The notes under the pieces were generated by a model, which did not search any database, was not told the origin of the DNA, and worked only from the letters and a program-made list of their open reading frames with translations. DNA of 64,000 nt, from contig CALRWV020000001.1 of assembly GCA_943371965.1 (NCBI GenBank), forward strand, positions 62,001 to 126,000, given 5' to 3'. This DNA comes from CALRWV02 sp943371965. GTDB taxonomy: Bacteria > Bacteroidota > JABWAT01. The position numbers were made by a program, and so were the translations under genes. Shown here in pieces: positions 56,001-63,534 of this stretch. Every line of letters begins with the position of its first letter. Position 1 is the first letter of the stretch.

Positions 56001-56040
56001 AAATTAGATAAATGAGTAAATGATACCGCATTCTTTGCAT
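53002..56040 (-). CDS. hybrid sensor kinase with periplasmic OB-fold-like repeats
   Basis: It has 1012 residues: a signal peptide/anchor (about 1-25); about four consecutive OB-fold-like units (about 30-110, 120-215, 235-315, 325-415), each with the pattern V-x-V-x-G-x-V ... I-x-D ... G-D-x-V-x-V-x-G (for example TVTVSGTVTYPNGL and GDSVTVSGKVIEYNGETELL); one membrane helix (about 428-449); GAF (about 475-625); HisKA with His659 in AHDFNNIL; HATPase; and a receiver domain with phospho-acceptor Asp944 in LLITDLGLSG. OB-type sensors outside the membrane are rare. It is convergent with the NtrY-like kinase. Confidence 0.85.
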   Translation of the reverse strand: MQRMRYHLLIYLIFLLLPLSLLSQKTPVLSIESLQSHKLNSNYLNKTVTVSGTVTYPNGLVNLLVFYIQDNGYGIRCYGSNHDFVIGDSVTVSGKVIEYNGETELLMTNADFYQLHGHRQLVQPFTRSLKEINANEELEGTLVRVFGIVENKSLLNFSIRDNESSIKLFFAPNLMELPGDIEIGDIVSATGNISTDESENRVIDVRFPEEFFKSDSNHTVPLNYAFEDKNNDFFPDFEGTEFNFQVTVLATIQLPSGGSLIHFSDPTRGAVVFTTDNNSALGKGDLISITGTVGLRSGFEQVNNQKIKILQKSTDVVKIDYKIKDILGEKNQGKYVTISGNVKKIETSKYETFFTIADETGELEVYLPAHLNMQVGQLNLEENQFIRVSGIANQYDNSPPYNESYQLKIVDLKDIVNTQSNINEIYKNILIILSIAGLIIAFSAIIIFWLRKQIQLKTAELELKAKYLEFETQMTKGLNRRLHVDEILSFISGSILTIIKFDSICFGILDKSGDFIQLKTLEKKGEQFVITSHTLCSSSEYFIDKILKTSEPFYTTIVQNQISYIPIDPQDSNLLCYPVKDGEQSIAIVIIAAENEFESKQTVLDPLNRFSNHIAIGLKNASLVEELQLAYQEVKDAQNQLVQNEKMKAIGQLASGMAHDFNNILSVIMGMTQFLLNTETDEDSRKKLNSIIKASTDGATIISRIQEFSRVKAASEWQSLDINEILNDVIALTYSSIKQKKEIDGIQISIETHFHPDLFVLGNQSELRTAFTNILFNSMDATIKSGIVSITTWSDSDSVFISLEDTGIGMTEETKQKIFEPFFSTKGTKGNGLGMSQVYGIVKRHHGDIEVESELNKGTKITIKLIPSFQNESQEEFADTLKPEAEKLKQIEGKEIMVVEDEPEIRNIMKSILQSQGYNPHCFESAETAIASFKTDKFNLLITDLGLSGLNGWELIKSIRKIDKTIPILIVTGWGNEINQDKLRENSVNAMIAKPFKIDQILSTVQELLNKK

Positions 56041-56104
56041 CCTGATAATATTCCTTTTATGGAAGATAAGAAAAATTGTGGGTTCAATCTATAAAATTTG
56101 AAGT

Positions 56105-57100
56105 TCAGTTTTCTGAATTCTTTTTATCCGAAGCAAAATCACGGAAATATCTGAAACTATATCCTTTTCTTTGAAGATCAACCAGCAAATTGATGAACTC
56201 CTCATTTTCAAGTAAACTGAAATTTGTTTTTAAAATCAGGTATTCCGAGTTTTTGGGAGCTGATTTGATTGAATTCTGTAACGCTGACACCGAAGATATT
56301 GCTTGTGAAGAACTTAATTGTGACGGCAGAATAAATTTTATTGGTGTTTTTGACTTTGATTCCTTAAACTTTATCGAATTTGATGGTAGCAGATAAAATG
56401 AAGCAAACGGGAAAATTGTTTGAATTTTATTTCGGGTTCCTTCAAGTACTTTTGCCGGAGATTTTTCAGAAAATGAAAGTGAAGAACCGGACGATTGAAT
56501 TTTCAAACCGAAATCGACTTTGGCTTTATTCAAACCGGTAACCAACGATTGGGCATCAGAGATTTCTTTCAGAGAAATCATGGGAGTTGCCGTAATTTCA
56601 CGGTTCATGATGGCATTGAAGCCATCTGATTCTTCCGATTTCCATTCATCAATCAGCAGATAAATTCTGAGCCGGTTGCGCTTGAATTTATCGGAAATTT
56701 TCAGATTGTAAGTCGCAATGACCGAATTTCCGTCAAATGCGTGAAAAGAAATCAGTCTTTCACGGCGGTGATCGAAACCCAGAAAATGAAAATCAGCATC
56801 TTTGAATTCGGAATTAAGTTTGATATTCAAATCACTGAACGGAATATCCGGCGGAGTTTGAACCGTAAAAATGGGTCTGGAAACCAGCTTCTCAGTTTTA
56901 GAATCAACTAATATCCAACTTTTTTCGATTCCATAAACAGAAAGAACCGAGGCAATCTTTTTTTCATCCTGTTTTGACCAGAGCTTGCCATCAAAAAAAT
57001 ATTTATTTGCAAATGCAGGAGGAGCTGAAACAAAGTAAAGAATACCTGTCAGAAACACCGAAATGAAGAGAATGAGTAAAACTTTTTTACGGTTGATCAT
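56105..57100 (-). CDS. exported protein, possible divergent polysaccharide deacetylase-like fold
   Basis: Not securely identified. It has 331 residues. An N-terminal hydrophobic segment (VLLILFISVFLTGILYFV) acts as anchor or signal. The middle (about 140-300) faintly resembles YibQ-type divergent polysaccharide deacetylases: LLIDEWKSEE, ITATPMISLKE and a late LENEEFINLLVDLQRKGY. The metal-binding residues of true deacetylases are not evident. It lies 64 nt upstream of the hybrid kinase and is probably cotranscribed with it, which suggests it could deliver or modify the ligand that the sensor sees (inference). Confidence 0.45.
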   Translation of the reverse strand: MINRKKVLLILFISVFLTGILYFVSAPPAFANKYFFDGKLWSKQDEKKIASVLSVYGIEKSWILVDSKTEKLVSRPIFTVQTPPDIPFSDLNIKLNSEFKDADFHFLGFDHRRERLISFHAFDGNSVIATYNLKISDKFKRNRLRIYLLIDEWKSEESDGFNAIMNREITATPMISLKEISDAQSLVTGLNKAKVDFGLKIQSSGSSLSFSEKSPAKVLEGTRNKIQTIFPFASFYLLPSNSIKFKESKSKTPIKFILPSQLSSSQAISSVSALQNSIKSAPKNSEYLILKTNFSLLENEEFINLLVDLQRKGYSFRYFRDFASDKKNSEN

Positions 57101-57103
57101 AGT

Positions 57104-57135
57104 TTTGAAATAGTTTTTATAAATCCGTACATTCG
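57104..57135 (+). promoter_or_regulatory. promoter for the YggS-type gene
   Basis: TTTG (57104-57107), a 20-base spacer and TACATTCG (57128-57135), one mismatch to TAnnTTTG, divergent from the minus-strand gene at 57100. Confidence 0.5.
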
Positions 57136-57160
57136 GCAGGTTTTAAAGAAATATAATTTA

Positions 57161-57838
57161 ATGACAGTTGTTGAAAATTACCTGAAAATCCGTTCGAATA
57201 TTCAAAAACATTGTGAAGAAATCAAAAGGAATCCGGATGAAATTTCGGTACTGGTGGTTTCAAAGACTCAACCGGCGGAAAAAATTCAGATTTTATACGA
57301 TTTCGGAATCCGTGATTTCGGTGAAAATAAAGTTCAGGAACTGACCGGAAAAGCGCCACTTCTTCCGTCGGATATCAGATGGCATCTGATTGGTCATTTG
57401 CAGACAAACAAAGTAAAATATATCGCATCATTTATCCATCTTATTCATTCTGTTGACCGTGAAAATCTAGCTGATGAGATTCAGAAACAGGCTGAAAAAT
57501 CGCAAAAAAAAGTGAATGTCCTTCTGCAGATGAGGGTTGCACAGGAAGAAACAAAGTTTGGATGTGAACCTGAAAAAATAAATGAACTGTTGGCATTTAC
57601 TTCAGCAAAAAAAAATCTGAATGTTTCAGGTTGCATGACAATGGCAAGTTTTACAGAAAATCAGCAGCAGTTGAATTCGGAATACACCACATTTTTCAGG
57701 AATATTCCGGACGTTATCAAACAAAATCCAAAATCAATTTATTCTGCCGGAATGACCGGTGATTATCTTACAGCAATTTCAAATGGAGCAAATCTGGTTC
57801 GAATTGGAACGGCTATTTTTGGAGAAAGAATTTATTAA
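57161..57838 (+). CDS. YggS/PLPBP-family pyridoxal phosphate homeostasis protein
   Basis: A PLP-binding protein without known catalytic activity, involved in B6 and amino-acid homeostasis. It has 225 residues and a fold-type III barrel. The PLP lysine is in VVSKTQPAEKI, followed by DFGENKVQEL, HLIGHLQTNKVK, and IHSVDREN. GMTGDYLTAI and the C-terminal VRIGTAIFGER bind phosphate. It is often next to cell-division genes; here a DivIVA-like gene follows after 9 nt. Confidence 0.94.
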   Translation: MTVVENYLKIRSNIQKHCEEIKRNPDEISVLVVSKTQPAEKIQILYDFGIRDFGENKVQELTGKAPLLPSDIRWHLIGHLQTNKVKYIASFIHLIHSVDRENLADEIQKQAEKSQKKVNVLLQMRVAQEETKFGCEPEKINELLAFTSAKKNLNVSGCMTMASFTENQQQLNSEYTTFFRNIPDVIKQNPKSIYSAGMTGDYLTAISNGANLVRIGTAIFGERIY

Positions 57839-57847
57839 GAGGTTACT

Positions 57848-58495
57848 ATGAGACTTTCAGCTCTCGAAATTAAAAAACAGGATTTTAAAAAAGTAATGCG
57901 CGGTTATGAACAAACTGAAGTCCGTGCTTTTATGGAACTGGTTTCTTCACAATGGGAAGATCTGGTTCAGGATAACCGTGAGCTTTCAACAAAAGTTACC
58001 GAACTGGAAACTTCGCTGAAGGATTATAAACAGGTTGAAAAAGTTTTGCATCAGACCATGCTTCAGGCTGAAGAAACCAGCAAAAATATGGCAGAAAATG
58101 CACGGAATCAGGCTATCAATATTGTAAAGGAAGCTGAAATAAGGGGAATGGGAATTATTGAAGCTGCAAAACAGGATGTTGCAGAACTGAAACAGCAGAT
58201 TCAGCTTCTCCAAAGCCAACGGATGGAAATTACCAATAAACTCAGGGTATTTCTAGATAATATGGATAGAAATTTAAAGGATTTTGAGCATGATCATCAT
58301 GCGCCGAAATCGTATGAAATTGCTGAAAAGGAAGCAGTGAAAACCGTTAAGGCTGAAATTAAATTTGATGAAAAACCAGCCCGTCAGGCTGGAAATGATA
58401 ACTTTTTTCAACCTGTTGGCATGAGAAAACCTGAACCATCAGTTTCACAGCCATCCAAAATAAACCTGGATGATATTTTAAATAAACTTGATTAA
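57848..58495 (+). CDS. DivIVA-domain protein
   Basis: It has 215 residues with the DivIVA/GpsB N-terminal motif SALEIKKQDFKKVMRGYEQT (about 4-25), then a long coiled coil (about 30-150) and an acidic, low-complexity tail that ends with INLDDILNKLD. Such proteins recognise curved membrane or organise division and growth sites; the short tail may recruit a partner. AGAGG precedes the ATG by 6 nt. It is the middle gene of a run of three (yggS-like, this gene, PNP). Confidence 0.85.
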   Translation: MRLSALEIKKQDFKKVMRGYEQTEVRAFMELVSSQWEDLVQDNRELSTKVTELETSLKDYKQVEKVLHQTMLQAEETSKNMAENARNQAINIVKEAEIRGMGIIEAAKQDVAELKQQIQLLQSQRMEITNKLRVFLDNMDRNLKDFEHDHHAPKSYEIAEKEAVKTVKAEIKFDEKPARQAGNDNFFQPVGMRKPEPSVSQPSKINLDDILNKLD

Positions 58496-58528
58496 CAGAA
58501 TTAAATCTTAAAAAAACAGAAAACATGT

Positions 58529-59347
58529 ATGTCATTAAAATCCAATATTGAAGAATCACTGAAATTTATCCGCACCAAAACTAAAATGAACCCAACTGTT
58601 GGAATTATTCTGGGAACAGGTTTGGGGGGACTTGTTAAGGAAATTCAAATCGAAACTGAAATTGAATATCACGAAATTCCACATTTTGTTACATCAACTG
58701 TTGAATCACATAAAGGAAAACTGCTGTTTGGAAAATTGGGTGGAAAATCAGTAGTTGCCATGCAGGGACGTTTTCATTTTTATGAAGGGTATTCCATCGA
58801 AAAGATTACATTTCCGGTTCGGGTTATGAAATTTCTTGGAGTTGAAACGCTTATCGTTTCAAATGCTGCAGGTTGTTTGAATACTCAATGGAAAAAGGGC
58901 GATCTGATGATTATTTCTGACCACATTAATCTGTTAGGTCAAAATCCTCTGATCGGACCCAATGATGAAAACATGGGACCAAGATTTCCTGATATGAGCG
59001 AACCTTATTCAAAAGATCTGATCAGTCTTGCTGAAACAGTGGGAAAAGAATTGGGAATTCAGCTTCGAAAAGGGGTTTATGCTGCAATGACGGGTCCCTG
59101 TCTTGAAACAAGAGCAGAATATAAAATGCTTCAGAAAATTGGCGCTGATGTTATTGGAATGTCCACAATTCCAGAAGTTATTGTAGCCAATCATCAGGGA
59201 ACAAAAGTTTTTGGAATGTCAATTTTAACTGACGAATGTTTTCCTGAAACACTTAGAAAAGTAGAAATTTCTGAAATTCTGGAAGTTGCGGGAAAAGCTG
59301 AACCTCTTATGACAAAGGTTATGAAGGGTTTGGTAGAGAGATTATAA
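58529..59347 (+). CDS. purine nucleoside phosphorylase (trimeric, PNP-I/MTAP type)
   Basis: Splits inosine or guanosine with phosphate for purine salvage. It has 272 residues: the phosphate loop GIILGTGLGGLVKEI, QGRFHFYEGYSI, SNAAGCLN, GVYAAMTGPCLETRAEY and GADVIGMSTIPEVIVANH with the base-binding region. This is the mammalian-like trimeric form, not hexameric DeoD. The gene ends in an AT-rich gap with a short GAAAATATTTTC palindrome and no clear terminator. Confidence 0.95.
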   Translation: MSLKSNIEESLKFIRTKTKMNPTVGIILGTGLGGLVKEIQIETEIEYHEIPHFVTSTVESHKGKLLFGKLGGKSVVAMQGRFHFYEGYSIEKITFPVRVMKFLGVETLIVSNAAGCLNTQWKKGDLMIISDHINLLGQNPLIGPNDENMGPRFPDMSEPYSKDLISLAETVGKELGIQLRKGVYAAMTGPCLETRAEYKMLQKIGADVIGMSTIPEVIVANHQGTKVFGMSILTDECFPETLRKVEISEILEVAGKAEPLMTKVMKGLVERL

Positions 59348-59475
59348 GGAAAATATTTTCTGAAAAAAGTAATTTTCTGATCTCCATATAACTATATTAA
59401 CTTACGATTACGATTTTAAATTTTTATTAAATATTCTTGAGAAATTATTTAATATTCACCTTACCCGAGTAAAAA

Positions 59476-61296
59476 ATGAAAAATATTTTGCTTATTCTGT
59501 TTTGTTTAATTTTTCTATCAGGATGCGGTAATTCAATTTTCTTGGAAAAAGAAAAATTGAATTCACTGAAATCTGCAAATCAGGAACAGTCTACACTGTT
59601 TTTTGAAAAGAAATTTCAGGTTACAGACACTGGACAGTTATTTGAATTCACTCATATTTTGGTTCAAAGTTCAGAAAACAGGAAAAGTCTTGAAAATTAT
59701 TTGGAAGTTTTTGATAGTCCTGAGCTTAAATTATACGAATTTTTTGCAAGAATTATAAAAAAATCAGGTAGTGAAAAAATATTTAGTAAAAGTGATTTGA
59801 TTACTCAAAGTCTTAGTAACAGGAATACAATTTCAGAGGATAAAGTAAAGTTTATACCAATTTCTGATGAAATAGAACAAGGTGATTTAATTGAAGTTTA
59901 TTATAAACATGAAAATAAAATTCCAGGCTCAGGGTTGTCTTTTTCTCCGGAGGAGGCAGGTGAAAATGCTAAAAATGTTTCCTGCGTGATATTTGTCCCA
60001 TTAAACATTGACCTAAATTATTTTGTAAAAAATGACACAATTACTCCATTTGTGATATGTGAAAAAGAAAATAAATCATATCTTTTTGAATGGAAATCAA
60101 ATATCAAAAGAAGTGAAGGGACAGTTTTTTCCAAAAAAAATGGTTATCCAATTATATATGCAACAATGCCAATTTTGCCAAACAAATCTGATGTAGATAG
60201 AATTCAAAACTGGGAAGATTATGGTAAATATAGATTTTCCCTGATTCAGCCTAAAATTAAATTAAACGAACCAATAAGAAAGCTGGCGGATTCTATTTGC
60301 ACCGGATTTGATTCACCTAAGGAAAAAATGGATGCAATTTTCAATTACTGTCAGAAGAATATCAGATATGAGCAAGTTTATTTAGAAAAAGGCAGTATTA
60401 TTCCAAACGATTTTGATTTCATTCTAAATAAAAAGTACGGTGATTGCAAAGACTATTCGTTTTTAATTTATACCCTTGCAAAAAATATAAATATCGATGC
60501 AAAACTTGCTGTTTGTTATAGGGGAAGGGGAGTTGAGTTTTTTGAAAATATTCCTGTTCATCAAACTAATCATATGATTGCTTATTGCAGCTTCGATGGT
60601 AAAGATTATTGGTATGATGGAACAAACAGAATTGGACTTGCAGGAATTCCGACGCTTGATTTAATAAATCAAACGGCTTTAATAATTGATAAAGACAAAT
60701 CATACTTGAAAAAGATTGAAGAATCACCTGATAACCTTTTGCTGATTGAAGGTTTGCTGAAACAAAAAAAGTCAAATATTGAAGGGGAACTTATTATATC
60801 ATTTAGATCACAATATGCAATTGATTTCAACTATGTAAATATTTATTTGAATAAACAAAATATGACTGAATACCTTTTAACCTGGATGAAGAAAAATATT
60901 AACCCAAATGTGTCATGCAAAAAAATATCATGGAAAAATCAGGATGATAAATTCATAATTGAAACTGAACTTACTCTCCCAAATTCATTACTGTATTTAA
61001 ATAATAACTATTATTTCAGTTTTGCAAAGGCATTCCCAATGCTTTTAGCGTCAACAAAATTACCGGAAGACGCCAAATCAATTTTTTTCTATCCCGATTA
61101 CAGTAAAATAAAAGTTGAGATTAAAATTGAAAATCTCATTTCCGAAACATCGAAAACGGATCCGATAATATTTCAAACAGATATTCCTGTGGGGCCTTTT
61201 CAAGAGAATGAGAAAATGAGATTTATGTCAGATTATACCTCTATACTTGAAAAATTCGGCAGAAAAATAAAATTTACTTCAAGGCCTATTGAATAA
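59476..61296 (+). CDS. lipoprotein with DUF3857-like and transglutaminase-like domains
   Basis: It has 606 residues. Lipobox LSGC (Cys16). The N-terminal 270 residues are beta-rich and similar in style to DUF3857. A transglutaminase-like domain (about 290-400) keeps the full triad: Cys324 in YGDCKDYS, His366 in TNHMIAYC and Asp381 in YDGTN. A C-terminal beta-rich domain follows. The activity of such envelope proteins is not known; a protease or acyl-transfer role is possible. It is strongly AT-rich. The next gene is a relative with lost catalytic residues. Confidence 0.75.
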   Translation: MKNILLILFCLIFLSGCGNSIFLEKEKLNSLKSANQEQSTLFFEKKFQVTDTGQLFEFTHILVQSSENRKSLENYLEVFDSPELKLYEFFARIIKKSGSEKIFSKSDLITQSLSNRNTISEDKVKFIPISDEIEQGDLIEVYYKHENKIPGSGLSFSPEEAGENAKNVSCVIFVPLNIDLNYFVKNDTITPFVICEKENKSYLFEWKSNIKRSEGTVFSKKNGYPIIYATMPILPNKSDVDRIQNWEDYGKYRFSLIQPKIKLNEPIRKLADSICTGFDSPKEKMDAIFNYCQKNIRYEQVYLEKGSIIPNDFDFILNKKYGDCKDYSFLIYTLAKNINIDAKLAVCYRGRGVEFFENIPVHQTNHMIAYCSFDGKDYWYDGTNRIGLAGIPTLDLINQTALIIDKDKSYLKKIEESPDNLLLIEGLLKQKKSNIEGELIISFRSQYAIDFNYVNIYLNKQNMTEYLLTWMKKNINPNVSCKKISWKNQDDKFIIETELTLPNSLLYLNNNYYFSFAKAFPMLLASTKLPEDAKSIFFYPDYSKIKVEIKIENLISETSKTDPIIFQTDIPVGPFQENEKMRFMSDYTSILEKFGRKIKFTSRPIE

Positions 61297-61326
61297 TTAT
61301 ACAATTCATAACTAAATAACTAACAA

Positions 61327-63297
61327 ATGAAATATTATAAAAGAAGTATGAATAGTAAAATATTGCTCATTCTTTCATTGTTTATGCATTTGATTTATTC
61401 CAATAAGTCGAATGCACAAACATTCTCAAGCCCATTTCCATCTTCCGGACTGTTGGATAAAATTTCAAGTGAACGGTTTCCAGGTTCTGATGCAATTATT
61501 ATTCTTAAGGAACAAAGTATTCAGGTAACGGAAGGGTATTCGGTTATAAATAAAACAATGATTGTGAAATTATTAACAGAAACTGCTGTTCAAAAATATG
61601 GTACTTTTGAACTTGAATTTTATCAAATTTATACCAGTTATTATTCATTCAAAAATAAATTTATTTATAGGGTATTAAAACCTGATAGTACAATTGAAGA
61701 TATTGATCCAAATGAGGTGAAAAATATTTTCGAAACCTCATCAGGAAATGATAGGTCATTGTTAAGGAAAAGTATAATAAAAATTCCAAACCTAAAGATT
61801 AATGATGTTCTCCAAATAGAACATTCAATAATTGAACCGAGACAGGGTTCTGCAGAAATATTTTATTATAACGACGATGAAATAGTTTTGACCTCAAAAC
61901 TGAATTTAACGGTTCAAAAAGGATTGGATGTTAAATTCTATAGCATTCCTGAAAATAAAATAAATGGTCCTCAAGTTAATGAATATGGTATTTCGGTTGG
62001 GGTCGGAAAAACTTATTCATGGACTGTTAATAATCTTCCTGCAATAATTGAGGAACCTTTTTCACTGTCTTTTGAAAGTCAATCCATGATAACTGCGTTT
62101 GTAATTAAAGAATCTAATGGTGCAGAAAGGAGAAATTGGAATGATTTGATAAAACATTATAATCATTATTTCAGTAAATCACTGGGAACACGTAAAGAAA
62201 GATTAACTGAGTTTGCAAATCAGATTTCAGTGAGTGATTCAACTGTTGAATTTATAGATACACTTTATCACAATCTTCGAAATTACTTTATCCTAAAAAA
62301 GGAAAATGAAATATACCCGAATATTAGGTTTGTTGACGATATTCTTACTAATAAAAAGGGAAATGCTTCAGATCTAAGTTTTGTTTTTTCGAAAATTCTT
62401 GAAACAAAAAATATTAAAACTAATTTCTTTTTTATTAAGGATAAAAGATTCGGGATTTTTGAAAAAACAATACCAACACTTGGGTGGTTCAACCGAATAG
62501 GAACAGTTGTTTATGTTGGCCAAAGAAAATTATTTTATGACTTTGACACATCTATTTCAAATATTTATGATTTGCCTTGGTATTTAAAAGGAACAGAAGT
62601 TGTAATCGCAGGGAAAGACAGTGCCGAAGTGCTTTTTATTCCGGAAGGCAGTAAAACCTCTGAAAATTCCATGATGGAAATTCATTCGATTAATTTCTTC
62701 AGTGAAGTTAATTTGCGTGACAGTTTAAATATTTTTCTCAAAGGATTTAAAGCTTCCCAGTTTAGGGATTCGTATGAAGATGCTGAAGAATCTGAAATAA
62801 AATCATACTTGGAAAATATCGGCAAACAATATTTTGTTGGCAAAGTTGATTCAGTTTGGCATAACGATTTTATTGAAAATCAGGCAGTAAATTTAGGCAT
62901 TAAAGGTAAATCAAAAAATGAGGCTGAATCAATTGACAGTTTTCTGGTAGTTAAGTTAGAAAATAAATTGTTTAAGGAATTCCGAAATTTGTTGAATACA
63001 ACGAATAGAAAAAATGACATAGTTTTCGACGGTCCTTTTCAATTTGATCTGATTTGGCGTATTCAAGTCCCTGATCAGTACTCAGTAAAAACCGAATTGA
63101 AAAGTAAGCAAATCTCAGGTCCCGGAAATGCTAAAGCTCTTGTCTCTTTTTCATTTAATGATGATGTTTTAATTAAATCAGTAAAAATAAAGTTTCCGGA
63201 AGCATTTATTGGTATTAATGAGTTTCCATTGTTGCAGTCATTTATTGAATATTCCAATAATGAACTTGAAAAAGATATTCTTTTTGTAAAGAAATAA
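61327..63297 (+). CDS. exported DUF3857-domain protein with degenerate transglutaminase domain
   Basis: It has 656 residues: a signal peptide (LILSLFMHLIYS, cleavage near NAQ; start at 61327 or at ATG 61348), a DUF3857 domain (about 50-270; DRSLLRKSIIKIPNLKINDV and TYSWTVNNLPAI in pieces), and a transglutaminase-like domain (about 320-430) in which the catalytic Cys is replaced by Ala347 (KKGNASDLSF) and the His is not found. A C-terminal beta domain follows. It is likely a binding or scaffolding partner of the upstream lipoprotein rather than an enzyme (inference). Confidence 0.72.
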   Translation: MKYYKRSMNSKILLILSLFMHLIYSNKSNAQTFSSPFPSSGLLDKISSERFPGSDAIIILKEQSIQVTEGYSVINKTMIVKLLTETAVQKYGTFELEFYQIYTSYYSFKNKFIYRVLKPDSTIEDIDPNEVKNIFETSSGNDRSLLRKSIIKIPNLKINDVLQIEHSIIEPRQGSAEIFYYNDDEIVLTSKLNLTVQKGLDVKFYSIPENKINGPQVNEYGISVGVGKTYSWTVNNLPAIIEEPFSLSFESQSMITAFVIKESNGAERRNWNDLIKHYNHYFSKSLGTRKERLTEFANQISVSDSTVEFIDTLYHNLRNYFILKKENEIYPNIRFVDDILTNKKGNASDLSFVFSKILETKNIKTNFFFIKDKRFGIFEKTIPTLGWFNRIGTVVYVGQRKLFYDFDTSISNIYDLPWYLKGTEVVIAGKDSAEVLFIPEGSKTSENSMMEIHSINFFSEVNLRDSLNIFLKGFKASQFRDSYEDAEESEIKSYLENIGKQYFVGKVDSVWHNDFIENQAVNLGIKGKSKNEAESIDSFLVVKLENKLFKEFRNLLNTTNRKNDIVFDGPFQFDLIWRIQVPDQYSVKTELKSKQISGPGNAKALVSFSFNDDVLIKSVKIKFPEAFIGINEFPLLQSFIEYSNNELEKDILFVKK

Positions 63298-63534
63298 AGA
63301 AACCAAAATAGTTATTCTTTCTAATTCAAAAAGAATTTAACATTGGAATACGATCAGAAGCAAATCCTTTCGTCTGTAACTAAAGTCACCGGGTTATTAT
63401 AAAATTCAGTATAAAACTTATTTAATTATTCCTGTTAATTAAAGATAAATTACAATAAGACAAAAATGTCTTTATATAAGACAATTCTTGATTACCTTGC
63501 ATTCGGAAAGTTCAGAAAATCTTTCGGAGTGTAT
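63298..63534. other. gene-poor gap before the SQR-like gene
   Basis: It is AT-rich and contains a weak hairpin (ATTCTTT 63314-63320 with AAAGAAT 63330-63336) after the previous stop and no clear promoter. An in-frame ATG at 63466 could extend the next gene by 23 residues. Confidence 0.4.
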
